Part shown: one piece after another, positions 10,401 to 22,921 of the stretch | How positions within the stretch are numbered: position 1 is the stretch's first letter | Layout of the letters: each line of letters starts with the position of its first letter | NCBI GenBank assembly: GCA_910589415.1 | Contig: OU342639.1 | Coordinates: 14,516,268-14,580,267, forward strand | Direction: 5' to 3' | Length of the DNA: 64,000 nucleotides | Source of the DNA: Malachius bipustulatus | Taxonomy: Eukaryota; Arthropoda; Insecta; Coleoptera; Melyridae | Program-made: the position numbers and the translations under genes | Notes under the pieces: model-generated | What the model was told of the DNA's origin: nothing | What the model saw: only the letters and a program-made list of their open reading frames with translations | The model's database searches: none

Positions 10401-13400
10401 TACCGGCGTGACGTCGCCATTAATTAATTATGAATGTAGGAGAGAAAATAAATTTTCAAGTTCACGTCATTTTCGAGGGTGACAGCGCCCCTTTGTTCTG
10501 GTTTGCAAGTGAGCAGCTTTCGATATGTTCTAAAGTAGCTTCCTAACTATCATTTGGTGCTATAGATTCGCTTTTTAAAAACCGGCGTGACGTCGCCATT
10601 AATTAATTATGAATGTAGGAGAGAAAATAAATTTTCAAGTTTGCGTCATTTTCGACGGTGACAGCGCCCCTTTGTTCTGGTTTGCAAGTGAGCAGCTTTC
10701 GATATGTTCTAAAGTGGCTTCATAACTATCATTTGGTGCTACAGATTCGCTTTTTAAATACCGGCGTGACGTCGCCATTAATTAATTATGAATGTAGGAG
10801 AGAAAATAAATTTTCAAGTTTGCGTCATTTTCGACGGGGACAGCGCCCCTTTGTTCTGGTTTGCAAGTGAGCAGCTTTCGATATGTTCTAAAGTGGCTTC
10901 ATAACTATCATTTGGTGCTACAGATTCGCTTTTTAAATACCGGCGTGACGTCGCCATTAATTAATTATGAATGTAGGAGAGAAAATAAATTTTCAAGTTC
11001 ACGTCATTTTCGAGGATGACAGCGCCCCTTTGTTCTGGTTTGCAAGTGAGCAGCTTTCGATATGTTCTAAAGTAGCTTCCTAACTATCATTTGGTGCTAT
11101 AGATTCGCTTTTTAAAAACCGGCGTGACGTCGCAATTAATTAATTATGAATGTAGGAGAGAAAATAAATTTTCAAGTTCACGTCATTTTCGAGGGTGACA
11201 GCGCCCCTTTGTTCTGGTTTGCAAGTGAGCAGCTTTCGATATGTTCTAAAGTAGCTTCCTAACTATCATTTGGTGCTATAGATTCGCTTTTTAAAAACCG
11301 GCGTGACGTCGCAATTAATTAATTAAGAATGTAGGAGAGAAAATAAATTTTCAAGTTTGCGTCATTTTCGACGGTGACAGCGTCCCTTTGTTCTGGGTTG
11401 CAAGTGAGCAGCTTTCGATATGTTTTAAAGTGGCTTCTTAACTATCATTTGGTGCTATAGATTTGCTTTTTAAATACCGGCGTGACGTCGCCATTAATTA
11501 ATTATGAATGTAGGAGAGAAAATAAATCTTCAAGTTTGCGTCATTTTCGACGGTGACAGCGCCCCTTTGTTCTGGTTTGCAAGTGAGCAGCTTTCGATAT
11601 GTTCTAAAGTGGCTTCCTAACTATCATTTGGTGCTATAGATTCGCTTTTTAAAAACCGGCGTGACGTCGCAATTAATTAATTATGAATGTAGGAGAGAAA
11701 ATAAATTTTCAAGTTCACGTCATTTTCGAGGGTGACAGCGCCCCTTTGTTCTGGTTTGCAAGTGAGCAGCTTTCGATATGTTCTAAAGTAGCTTCCTAAC
11801 TATCATTTGGTGCTATAGATTCGCTTTTTAAAAACCGGCGTCACGTCGCAATTAATTAATTATGAATGTAGGAGAGAAAATAAATTTTCAAGTTCACGTC
11901 ATTTTCGAGGGGGACAGCGCCCCTTTGTTCTGGGTTGCAAGTGAGCAGCTTTCGATATGTTTTAGAGTGGCTTTCCAACTATCATTTGGTGCTATAGATT
12001 CGCTTTTTAAAAACCGGCGTGACGTCGCAATTAATTAATTATGAATCTAGGAGAGAAAATAAATTTTCAAGTTTACGTAATTTTCGAGGGTGACAGCGCC
12101 CCTTTGTTCTCGGTTGCAAGTGAGCAGTTTTCGATATGTTTACAAGTGGCTTCCTAACTATCATTTGGTGCTATAGATTCGCTTTTTAAATACCGGCGTG
12201 CCGTCGCAATTAATTAATTACAAATATAGGAGAGAAAATAAATTTTCAAGTTTACGTAATTTTCGAGGGTGACAGCGCCCATTTGTTCTGGGTTGCAAGT
12301 GAGCAACTTTCGATATGTTTTCAAGTGGCTTCCTAACTATCATTTGGTGCTATAGATTCGCTTTTTAAATACCGGCGTGACGTCGCCATTAATTAATTAT
12401 GAATGTAGGAGAGAAAATAAATTTTCAAGTTCACGTCATTTTCGAGGGTGACAGCGCCCCTTTGTTCTGGTTTGCAAGTGAGCAGCTTTCGATATGTTCT
12501 AAAGTAGCTTCCTAACTATCATTTGGTGCTATAGATTCGCTTTTTAAAAACCGGCGTGACGTCGCAATTAATTAATTATGAATCTAGGAGAGAAAATTAA
12601 TTTTCAAGTTCACGTCATTTTCGAGGGTGACAGCGCCCCTTTGTTCGGGTTTGCAAGTGAGCAGCTTTCGATATGTTCTAAAGTAGCTTCCTAGCTATCA
12701 TTTGGTGCTATAGATTCGCTTTTTAAATACCGGCGTGCCGTCGCAATTAATTAATTACAAATATAGGAGAGAAAATAAATTTTCAAGTTTGCGTAATTTT
12801 CGACGGTGACAGCATCCCTTTGTTCTGGGTTGCAAGTAAGCATTCTTCGATATGTTTTAGAGTGGCTTTCCAACTATCATTTGGTGCTATAGATTCGCTT
12901 TTTAAATACCGGCGTGACGTCGCCATTAATTAATTATGAATGTAGGAGAGAAAATAAATTTTCAAGTTCACGGCATTTTCGAGGGTGACAGCGCCCCTTT
13001 GTTCTGGTTTGCAAGTAAGCAGCTTTCGATATGTTCTAAAGTAGCTTCCTAACTATCATTTGGTGCTATAGATTCGCTTTTTAAAAACCGGCGTGACGTC
13101 GCAATTAATTAATTATGAATCTAGGAGAGAAAATAAATTTTCAAGTTCACGTCATTTTCGAGGGTGACAGCGCCCCTTTGTTCTGGTTTGCAAGTGAGCA
13201 GCTTTTGATATGTTCTAAAGTAGCTTCCTAGCTATCATTTGGTGCTATAGATTCGCTTTTTAAATACCGGCGTGCCGTCGCAATTAATTAATTACAAATA
13301 TAGGAGAGAAAATAAATTTTCAAGTTTGCGTAATTTTCGACGGTGACAGCATCCCTTTGTTCTGGGTTGCAAGTAAGCATTCTTCGATATGTTTTAGAGT

Positions 13401-16400
13401 GGCTTTCCAACTATCATTTGGTGCTATAGATTCGCTTTTTAAATACCGGCGTGACGTCGCCATTAATTAATTATGAATGTAGGAGAGAAAATAAATTTTC
13501 AAGTTCACGGCATTTTCGAGGGTGACAGCGCCCCTTTGTTCTGGTTTGCAAGTAAGCAGCTTTCGATATGTTCTAAAGTAGCTTCCTAACTATCATTTGG
13601 TGCTATAGATTCGCTTTTTAAAAACCGGCGTGACGTCGCAATTAATTAATTATGAATCTAGGAGAGAAAATAAATTTTCAAGTTCACGTCATTTTCGAGG
13701 GTGACAGCGCCCCTTTGTTCTGGTTTGCAAGTGAGCAGCTTTCGATATGTTTTCAAGTGGCTTCCTAACTATCATTTGGTGCTATAGATTCGCTTTTTAA
13801 ATACCGGCGTGACGTCGCCATTAATTAATTATGAATGTAGGAGAGAAAATAAATTTTCAAGTTCACGTCATTTTCGAGGGTGACAGCGCCCCTTTGTTCT
13901 GGTTTGCAAGTGAGCAGCTTTCGATATGTTCTAAAGTAGCTTCCTAGCTATCATTTGGTGCTATAGATTCGCTTTTTAAATACCGGCGTGCCGTCGCAAT
14001 TAATTAATTACAAATATAGGAGAGAAAATAAATTTTCAAGTTTACGTAATTTTCGAGGGTGACAGCGCCCCTTTGTTCTGGGTTGCAAGTGAGCAGGTTT
14101 CGATATGTTTTCAAGTGGCTTCCTAACTATCATTTGGTGCTATAGATTCGCTTTTTAAAAACCGGCGTGACGTCGCAATTGATTAATTATGAATCTAGGA
14201 GAGAAAATAAATTTTCAAGTTTACGTAATTTTCGAGGGTGACAGCGCCCCTTTGTTCTGGGTTGCAAGTGAGCAGCTTTCGATATGTTTTCAAGTGGCTT
14301 CCTAACTATCATTTGGTGCTATAGATTCGCTTTTTAAATACCGGCGTGACGTCGCCATTAATTAATTATGAATGTAGGAGAGAAAATAAATTTTCAAGTT
14401 CACGTCATTTTCGAGGGTGACAGCGCCCCTTTGTTCTGGTTTGCAAGTGAGCAGCTTTCGATATGTTCTAAAGTAGCTTCCTAACTATCATTTGGTGCTA
14501 TAGATTCGCTTTTTAAAAACCGGCGTGACGTCGCAATTAATTAATTATGAATGTAGGAGAGAAAATAAATTTTCAAGTTTGCGTAATTTTCGACGGTGAC
14601 AGCATCCCTTTGTTCTGGGTTGCAAGTAAGCATTCTTCGATATGTTTTAGAGTGGCTTTCCAACTATCATTTGGTGCTATAGATTCGCTTTTTAAATACC
14701 GGCGTGACGTCGCCATTAATTAATTATGAATGTAGGAGAGAAAATAAATTTTCAAGTTCACGGCATTTTCGAGGGTGACAGCGCCCCTTTGTTCTGGTTT
14801 GCAAGTAAGCAGCTTTCGATATGTTCTAAAGTAGCTTCCTAACTATCATTTGGTGCTATAGATTCGCTTTTTAAAAACCGGCGTGACGTCGCAAATAATT
14901 AATTATGAATCTAGGAGAGAAAATAAATTTTCAAGTTCACGTCATTTTCGAGGGTGACAGCGCCCCTTTGTTCTGGTTTGCAAGTGAGCAGCTTTTGATA
15001 TGTTCTAAAGTAGCTTCCTAGCTATCATTTGGTGCTATAGATTCGCTTTTTAAATACCGGCGTGACGTCGCAATTAATTAATTACAAATATAGGAGAGAA
15101 AATAAATTTTCAAGTTTACGTAATTTTCGAGGGTTACAGCGCCCCTTTGTTCTGGGTTGCAAGTGAGCAGCTTTCGATATGTTTTAAAGTGGCTTCCTAA
15201 CTATCATTTGGTGCTATAGATTCGCTTTTTAAATACCGGCGTGACGTCGCCATTAATTAATTATGAATGTAGGAGAGAAAATAAATTTTCAAGTTCACGT
15301 CATTTTCGAGGGTGACAGCGCCCCTTTGTTCTGGTTTGCAAGTGAGCAGCTTTCGATATGTTCTAAAGTAGCTTCCTAGCTATCATTTGGTGCTATAGAT
15401 TCGCTTTTTAAATACCGGCGTGCCGTCGCAATTAATTAATTACAAATATAGGAGAGAAAATAAATTTTCAAGTTTACGTAATTTTCGAGGGTGACAGCGC
15501 CCCTTTGTTCTGGATTGCAAGTGAGCAGGTTTCGATATGTTTTCAAGTGGCTTCCTAACTATTATTTGGTGCTATAGATTTGCTTTTTAAAAACCGGCGT
15601 GCCGTCGCAATTAATTAATTACAAATATAGGAGAGAAAATAAATTTTCAAGTTTACGTAATTTTCGAGGGTGACAGCGCCCCTTTGTTCTGGGTTGCAAG
15701 TGAGCAGGTTTCGATATGTTTTCAAGTGGCTTCCTAACTATCATTTGGTGCTATAGATTCGCTTTTTAAAAACCGGCGTGACGTCGCAATTAATTAATTA
15801 TGAATCTAGGAGAGAAAATAAATTTTCAAGTTTACGTAATTTTCGAGGGTGACAGCGCCCCTTTGTTCTGGGTTGCAAGTGAGCAGCTTTCGATATGTTT
15901 TCAAGTGGCTTCCTAACTATCATTTGGTGCTATAGATTCGCTTTTTAAATACCGGCGTGACGTCGCCATTAATTAATTATGAATGTAGGAGAGAAAATAA
16001 ATTTTCAAGTTCACGTCATTTTCGAGGGTGACAGCGCCCCTTTGTTCTGGTTTGCAAGTGAGCAGCTTTCGATATGTTCTAAAGTAGCTTCCTAACTATC
16101 ATTTGGTGCTATAGATTCGCTTTTTAAAAACCGGCGTGACGTCGCAATTAATTAATTATGAATGTAGGAGAGAAAATAAATTTTCAAGTTTGCGTAATTT
16201 TCGACGGTGACAGCATCCCTTTGTTCTGGGTTGCAAGTGAGCATTCTTCGATATGTTTTAGAGTGGCTTTCCAACTATCATTTGGTGCTATAGATTCGCT
16301 TTTTAAATACCGGCGTGACGTCGCCATTAATTAATTATGAATGTAGGAGAGAAAATAAATTTTCAAGTTCACGTCATTTTCGAGGGTGACAGCGCCCCTT

Positions 16401-16954
16401 TGTTCTGGTTTGCAAGTAAGCAGCTTTCGATATGTTCTAAAGTAGCTTCCTAACTATCATTTGGTGCTATAGATTCGCTTTTTAAAAACCGGCGTGACGT
16501 CGCAATTAATTAATTATGAATCTAGGAGAGAAAATAAATTTTCAAGTTCACGTCATTTTCGAGGGTGACAGCGCCCCTTTGTTCTGGTTTGCAAGTGAGC
16601 AGCTTTTGATATGTTCTAAAGTAGCTTCCTAGCTATCATTTGGTGCTATAGATTCGCTTTTTAAATACCGGCGTGACGTCGCAATTAATTAATTACAAAT
16701 ATAGGAGAGAAAATAAATTTTCAAGTTTACGTAATTTTCGAGGGTTACAGCGCCCCTTTGTTCTGGGTTGCAAGTGAGCAGCTTTCGATATGTTTTCAAG
16801 TGGCTTCCTAACTATCATTTGGTGCTATAGATTCGCTTTTTAAATACCGGCGTGACGTCACCATTAATTAATTATGAATGTAGGAGAGAAAATAAATTTT
16901 CAAGTTCACGTCATTTTCGAGGGGGACAGCGCCCCTTTGTTCTGGGTTGCAAGT
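7450..16954. repeat. Satellite DNA array, 179-bp monomer, 53 units
   Basis: The whole block is a head-to-tail satellite. Using the GCAAGT anchor, the first interval (7463 to 7641) is 178 bp and the remaining distance to 16949 is exactly 52 x 179 bp, so the array is almost free of net indels. Each monomer contains an AT-rich palindromic tract (TTAATTAATTA), a GC-rich box (ACCGGCGTGACGTCG, some copies TGACGTCA, a CRE-like palindrome) and GGAGAGAAAATAAATTTTC. Sequence variants recur at fixed multiples: 537 bp (3-mer), 1253 (7), 1611 (9), 1969 (11) and 2685 (15). The open frames at 8689-8901 and 10658-10870 encode the same peptide because they lie in an 11-monomer duplication; they are not genes. 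The array starts abruptly at ~7450 and ends at 16954 after GGGTTGCAAGT. Confidence 0.97.
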
Positions 16955-18119
16955 TCAAAAGTCCAGATATGTCTTTCTGTAGGTTGCCAGCAGTAATTAT
17001 TACATAAAGTCGTTTTTCATATGATTGTTAATAATGTTGACCCAGAGTGTACACCGAATCCGAATCCGAATCTAACTTCAGGGACATTGAAAATATACTA
17101 CGGGTTTGAAATTCGTGAACTCTCTTTTCGTTTTACTCTATTTTGTGTAAGCAAGTGCATGGGACGGTGGAGGAATTTCAATTGAACATTTATTCCTGTG
17201 TACTGTCGTACTGAAATGTGCTGGAAACTATGTATGGGTGTGTGTGTGTGTGTGTGTAATTAGTTTTTAAGCTACTGCTTTGTTCAAGACTATAGGATAT
17301 TGTAGTAAATGTTGTTGGAGTTATATTCCATATAATTAAAGAAATAAAAACTTTTACTACAATATCCTGCGGTCCTAATTACGTTTTACTTTCAAGCTAG
17401 TCACTACATGGGGCAATTAAATTTGTTTTATTTCATCAAAGGTTCCCTTATCTTTCAGTTACACTTACATACATTTCAAATCCTACTTTGAACAAAATTA
17501 TCCCTCTGCGTTGAAAATATGATATTAATATTATAATTAATTACATTAGTTATAACACCCAAGACCGATTAGTTATTTTCTACTTTATTGTGTTGGTAGA
17601 GCTTAGAAAGCAACTCCTTAGAGTGAGTTCATATCTTTAGGGGTAACAATCTTGAAACTAATTAAGTCGGGAAACTTGTAACTTTGAGTAGATATCACAA
17701 TCACTGCCTAAATGTCTTTGAAATTTTGATTTTTTACTGACCCCTACACTTTTTTAGAATATTTGAACTGAATGAAAATTATCTTGTGCTTAATCTCTAG
17801 GTTAAAGCCCATGATGATCTAACCTGTGGTCGTTTATTAAATGGGAGTTTTTGCAATCCTAGCAAATACTAGGAGACACTGAAATTAGTCAATTATAGGG
17901 AGAAAGGAGGTATCACAAGAACAACAGACTTTGAAATTGAAAGTCTAGCAGACCTTTCTGACTAAATCTCTTCAGTAATTTTTTTTAAGAAATCCACAGC
18001 AATATGCGTCTTAAATTATGGCCAATTGCATGATTTTTTTGGAAACACACAAGGTAGTCATGACCCCCTCATCATTGATTTCTTATCATTGAAAGCTTAC
18101 TCAGTTCAAGAGTTAAAAT
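16955..18119. other. Non-coding flank of satellite
   Basis: There is no gene. It contains a (TG)n microsatellite at 17239-17257 and a perfect 16-bp inverted repeat, AGGATATTGTAGTAAA, at 17294-17309 and 17353-17368 with a 43-nt spacer. Otherwise it is unique-looking AT-rich sequence. Confidence 0.6.
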
Positions 18120-18159
18120 GACCTAATCGCACAACTACGTAGTCCCTAAAACCACAATT

Positions 18160-18383
18160 TATTCCGGATTGTTATGCCTTTATACATACATAGATGGCTC
18201 CAAAATAAACCACTCCTTCATAGGGGCAGCCTTTCTTATCTCTAATACAATAATTACCAACATATGGGATATAATATAGACTTCATGTAAGTCCCACCAC
18301 AGTGCAATCAAAACAAAATGAAGAAATCGACTCCTTAGTGAAAGAGGCAGCAAAATTCACAACATTGGTACAGTGACAGTAAA
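18160..18383 (+). pseudogene. RNase H domain relic of a non-LTR retrotransposon
   Basis: Conceptual translation of 18170-18250 gives YTYIDGSKINHSFIGAAF, the first RNase H1 motif (catalytic Asp in the xDGSK context) typical of the RNase H domain at the end of I-, R1- and Jockey-related ORF2 proteins. About 50 bp further on, in another frame, 18301-18375 gives KQNEEIDSLVKEAA, the conserved NEEADxLAKEA motif. The segment that should lie between them (about 60-80 residues) is missing, so the relic carries an internal deletion and a frameshift. No reverse transcriptase was seen upstream. The family assignment rests on these two motifs. Confidence 0.65.
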
Positions 18384-18510
18384 AATTCCATCATCAGGAA
18401 GACATTAGAAAGACATCATCAGCGAGAATAATAAATCAATTCAAGACAATTGTCAAATTTGACATTTTTTGGCAAGAAAATCACAAAATATGGCGTAATT
18501 TTTCCAAATT

Positions 18511-19279
18511 TTGGAAAATGCAGACGAAGTAAAGCTGGTGGAACATAAAACAAAGCTGCTGGTAGATGAGATGAAGATCGACTTAGGAAATAAACTCAAA
18601 ACTTTCGAAAGTTCTGAGGTGAAGCATTTTCCGTGTGCCGCACCGGAGAATAGTTTTGGCTCTAAAGTGAAATCACCGGCGTATGATGAAACAACTCGCT
18701 GGACAGTGTACAAGATGCAATTTCAGGCAGCCTGCATGGCCAACGGTTGGAACGACGCTGAGAAAGCAACGGTATTGGTTCTTGCGCTTCAGGGGCAAGC
18801 TGCCGGTAGAACTGCACTCGAATTACAACCAATTGAGTACAGCATTAGAACTTCGATTCGGCAATCGCTATATGGAGCAGGTTTCCCAAAATCAGCTAAT
18901 AAGCAGAGTGCAGAAGCCGAACGAATCGCTACAGGAGTTTGAAGCCGATGTCAACAGGATTGTGCACCAAGCCTACCCGGACTTGCCGCAGAATTTTAAA
19001 GAACAACTATACTCGCAAACTTTTGTCAATGGGATACGAGACACCGAGATACAGAAGATCCCACACATATCACATTTGACGAAGTCCAGCGAAGCGTTAG
19101 TTAAAGCGCTTGAAATATCCGCCGCAATCAAGGCGTCTAATGGTGGAACCTTTTCCAAAGTACGAGCAACGACAATCAACGAAGAAAAAGAAGAAAACGT
19201 GACTACCATACTGGGAAGGTTTAACAAGACGATGGTGGATAAGCTTTCTGAGCAGTTAAATGAGATAAAAACAGGTTAG
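18511..19279 (+). pseudogene. Ty3/gypsy-type gag, frameshifted
   Basis: The first segment (18511-~18810, start ATG) contains the hallmark gag pattern of arthropod Ty3/gypsy elements: a PAYD-type opening, WTVYKMQFQAACMANGW and EKATVLVLALQGQA. The frame then shifts near 18805 and continues in 18810-19279 with LRFGNRYMEQVSQNQL, ESLQEFEADVNRI, and a C-terminal acidic/coiled region (EEKEENVTTILGRF). Gag forms the particle shell. A zinc knuckle would be expected just downstream, and 19310-19345 has only a degenerate trace (YHCGFSSHS). The frameshift makes it non-functional. It was read together with the protease/pol relic that follows. Confidence 0.8.
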
Positions 19280-19319
19280 ACTCCAAGGAAGAACGAAACA
19301 GGGAAGCAATTCTACCATT

Positions 19320-20165
19320 GTGGATTCAGTTCACATTCCACGTAGTGGATCCCTGGAACGAAGACCAGGCAGGGACAACAACAAGGCCCCCAAGATTGTT
19401 TCCATCCGAACACTCCAACGCCACGTAGACAGCTTAGCCGTTGAAGAGCAGATAAATGGAAATCGTCAGCCATCGAGGCGGATTCAATTGAAGTCAGCGA
19501 CAGGTGAAATTGCCGATGTGATCGGCGAAGTGATGGCCAAATCTAGCTTGGAGCCCTGGAACAGCGTCAGACAGTTGTGGTAGCCGAGTTTGAAGATGAG
19601 TTTATTCTGGGACTAGACATCATTCTGAGTTCCATGAAATCGCAGAAGGTGACTGGAAGCAGATCTTGGAAATGCGTTGGGTTAGTCGAGCCATTCCCAG
19701 ATAGTAACAAGAACCTGATAATAGCCAAGACGTTAGTAAACACTATCCTGTACGTGTTGCAAATGTGTTTTCAGGCAGCGCAAGGATCAAGGAAGGTGAC
19801 TTACTTGGAATTTGCGTATCGGTCAAGAAGATCAGCTGTTGCGAGAAGATCGAGAGCAAGGAGCAGGTAGATACAAGGAAAATGAAGATTGTCCTGCCGG
19901 AAGTCGACTTCGAGGAACTGTCAAAAGACGAGACAAGGTTGGCGGAAGAATTTTTGAAGAGAAATCAAGACGTTTTCGCAACAGGTAACATGAAGCTAGG
20001 CAGAACGGATATTGTACAGAATAAATACAGAATGCAGTACAGAATAAATACAGGCGACACCCAACCAATAAGCCCCAAGAAGACTGCCGATTGCGAAACA
20101 AGAGAAGGTATCCACCATGCTGAATCAGATGCTCAAAAATGCAATATTATAGGAGCATTACAAAT
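19320..20165 (+). pseudogene. Ty3/gypsy protease and N-terminal pol relic
   Basis: Translated segments in three frames match the protease-to-RT part of gypsy pol. 19490-19560 has LKSATGE and a long hydrophobic run toward PWNSVRQLW; 19577-19620 has VAEFEDEFILGLDIIL, equivalent to the conserved (V)EDExILGLD end of the retropepsin. 19900-20060 has ETRLAEEFLKRNQDVFA and YRINTGDTQPI, the linker just before reverse transcriptase. After another frameshift, 20070-20160 encodes RRLPIAKQEKV and MLNQMLKNA, the first conserved segment of RT, then a stop. The RT catalytic palm (YxDD), RNase H and integrase are absent. At least three frameshifts, plus truncation at about 20165, make this a dead copy. Confidence 0.75.
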
Positions 20166-20256
20166 CCTGGACTTAGACAACGGTAAAAGGCTTGTAGATC
20201 TCGTCAAGGCGAAATGGTTTGTTTATTTAAAGTTTTTGGATGTGAACTTGACTTGA

Positions 20257-22683
20257 CCTCGATGCAAAAATATGTGCAATTTCCGGTTTTTCGTTTTTTT
20301 ATTTTAACTCCGGCATTTTTAATCTTCGCCGAAACGAGGTAGTGTTTTTCATCATTAGTCTAACATAGGCTAATCATAGTGTGTTATGTAAATACTTGTT
20401 ACGTTTACCGTAAAGCAACAGTCAAAGTAAATTTCCCTTATTGTACATATTTTCATCCTATCCTATTATTTCGGAGTCGTCCACTATAGGCATTTTTATA
20501 TAAAAAAAAAACTAAGCGGGAGCAACACTAATGACAAAGCAAGAGTCTTTTGTGTAATCGCTTGTATCAACTTTCCGCCATCTCGGACAAGGAATGATAT
20601 GTTTTTCTCTGTTATTCGATAAAAGCTATCTTCGGATGCGAATATTTCACACACATATCCGTATACAAAAAAGAGGAACGCGTGACTCATTTCGGAAAAT
20701 TGTCGGGAGTAAATGGACGAAACGAAACGAAACGTAGCGATAGTTTGAGTAGTGAGCGCGATGCATGCATGCATGTGAAACTCGTCGCGTTATCTCCATT
20801 CACTCGGAACGACATCTATTCGTACTCGGGAATATAATTCTGGAACGCATTGTGCAGTGGCAGGAATCAAATCAACTACATAAAACAGTACACAATGAGA
20901 GGGTAGCAGTTTAGAAACCTCGAACAGCTTTGTGTACGAGTGTATACGATATAATATCATGACGATATGAGTAAAGGAGGCATAACCGTGGAGGTGCGTA
21001 TACGTATTAAGAAAAAGCTCTCATATGTGATTGATGATTTTACAATGTCGGAATTTCGCCCTTCATGCGTTCAAGAGATTTAACCTGAAACATATTAAGT
21101 TAATCAAACATGAAGTGTGATTCACGAGATTTACGATACCTAACACGACCTGGCAAGATTTGAAAATCAAAACAAGGACTCTTACAGGGGCAATATATTG
21201 CAACAAAAACACCTCCCGAAATTCCTTCATTATTGGAAGCCCAGCGCATTGTCGGTCGTTGCTATAAATGGCTAGTAAGTACGCAGGCTGACTGTTACAT
21301 CAGAGGGAACTTCCAGAACATTGAAGTTACTGGAAGGAAAAAACTTTCTGGTGCATCAATCGCATAAATAGTGTAATTGAAGACACAAGTGAATAAAGGA
21401 CCTATATGTAACACTTTTTGTTTTAAACTGACGTTTTTGTAAGTACTTACCTAAAATTTTCTGCGTTGTAACCCCTAACAAATATGTTTTTATTTGATTG
21501 ATGATCGTTTTTAAGATTAAAAACATATCGAGACACCTTAAGTCATATATTTAGAACCATATAAATAAAATTTTGTAATAAATATAAATAAGTAACTGTA
21601 TAAATTGTAAATAAATAACTAGTAGAATAAAGCGTGAGGTTAATTTAATATTTGACCTCAGATCGAAACTCGTAACAATAAGATGAGTGCTTCAGCTTAT
21701 GAATATCAACAAGATGGCACTCGTTCAGGAGTTGCTCAACAATTCTACTCCTCGAGGGACTTATAAAGAGAGAATTCTGGCCAAATCTTCATCAACAAAT
21801 GTGACCGTCCTTCTTGATTCTCTGATGCTCGATAGAATGAGAGAACATGGTCAATAGAGAGTTCAACACTGGTCCCGCATACAGGAGTATGAAACGAACC
21901 GAAATACATAAAAAAAAAAAAAAAATCACCTCTATCAAACACCGCCAATTTTTTTTTCGCTTAATCATCTGAGAAATCACCAGCTTCCAAGTATAAGAAT
22001 TTATCTAAAGTTTAGTGTGAAGATAACAATATCCTTGAAGGACAATACCTACGTGCCCATGTAAAAGGAGCCTGTCGGGATGTCATACAAAAGGACCCAT
22101 TTCTTTATTAGTCTTATTTATCTCTCGGCAAATAATTTTCATAGGTATTGAATACCAACGTCTCGTCTCCAGCGATATGGTCAAGCGTTGCAGTATAGCT
22201 AATGTATATTTAAGTGACTAGCCTACCTGGCTACCATAGAATTTCATAACCCAACTCTATTCAACCCCAGACGGTAGTAAATTTTTACAAGCTACCATGA
22301 AATCGTTTTAAAGCTAGAAACACTCTAATGGGCAGTTTATTGTTACAAATAGGAAGAAAGGAGATTGTTCAGTTCAAAGGAAAAGTTCTTTGAATAAACC
22401 GACAATATACACGAGGGTCCAGGAAGGGAGAATTGGCGATTGAAGTGAGGTATCCACGTTGGTACTTAAAAACTCATTAGAGAACCTACGTCACAAGAGA
22501 AGAGAGTAGGTTAACTAGGATTGGTTAAACCGGATGAAAAATGATTCCGATTGGAAGGGACACACCACCCACGCCCACTGCCGGAGATTTTTTGAGGAAG
22601 GCCGAAGTTTTTGAAACGAAAGCTAGGACAGTTGAAATTTAACTTTCGAAGCAGCAACTAGTAGAATCTTAAAGAGCCTCTTA
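20257..22683. other. Non-coding stretch, possible degenerate LTR
   Basis: No gene was recognised. The stretch follows the truncated gypsy pol and could include its 3' LTR: it has a TATA-like box (GCTATAAATGG at ~21260), an AATAAA at ~21391, and ends near 21677 with CGAAACTCGTAACA, resembling an LTR end. A second LTR copy was not found in the window, so this is only a suggestion. A poly-A run lies at 21909-21924. The 23-nt string at 21353-21375 is repeated exactly at 47971-47993. Confidence 0.35.
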
Positions 22684-22809
22684 GTGACTTCTTGCTCCTG
22701 CCGTTATTTCTCGCACTTCAGTGTTACTTCAGGTGATCTAATTTTGTCTCGCGAACGGGAAATTTGTGAAAGGTGTTTTTTTTTTACCCCGAGTGTTAGT
22801 GAAACGAAG

Positions 22810-22921
22810 ATGGAGAGACAAATCAACCACTGCCCACCACCGTCCTCCAAGACCTGCAGCGTTGGAAGCCATCCAGACGAAGGCCCCCGTGGAGCTCCGA
22901 CACCCCGAGGGCTAATAAAAG
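22810..22921 (+). other. Possible host exon (unrecognised)
   Basis: A GC-rich island in AT-rich DNA. An ATG at 22810 opens about 38 codons rich in Pro, Ser, Gly and charged residues (MERQINHCPPPSSKTCSV at the start), running to a possible splice donor AAAAG|GTCAGG at ~22922. A pyrimidine-rich tract (poly-T then ACCCCGAG) precedes it at 22778-22796 and could be an acceptor. No domain is recognised and no joining exon was identified. It could equally be chance. Confidence 0.25.

Noticed and set aside
7450..16954. CENP-B box in satellite monomers
   Set aside because: I looked for the TTCGNNNNANNCGGG pattern on both strands; TTCG and CCGG occur but not in the required arrangement.
20496..20774. 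Minus-strand 92-codon frame near the gypsy relic
   Set aside because: No domain, mixed hydrophobic content and no context; likely chance.
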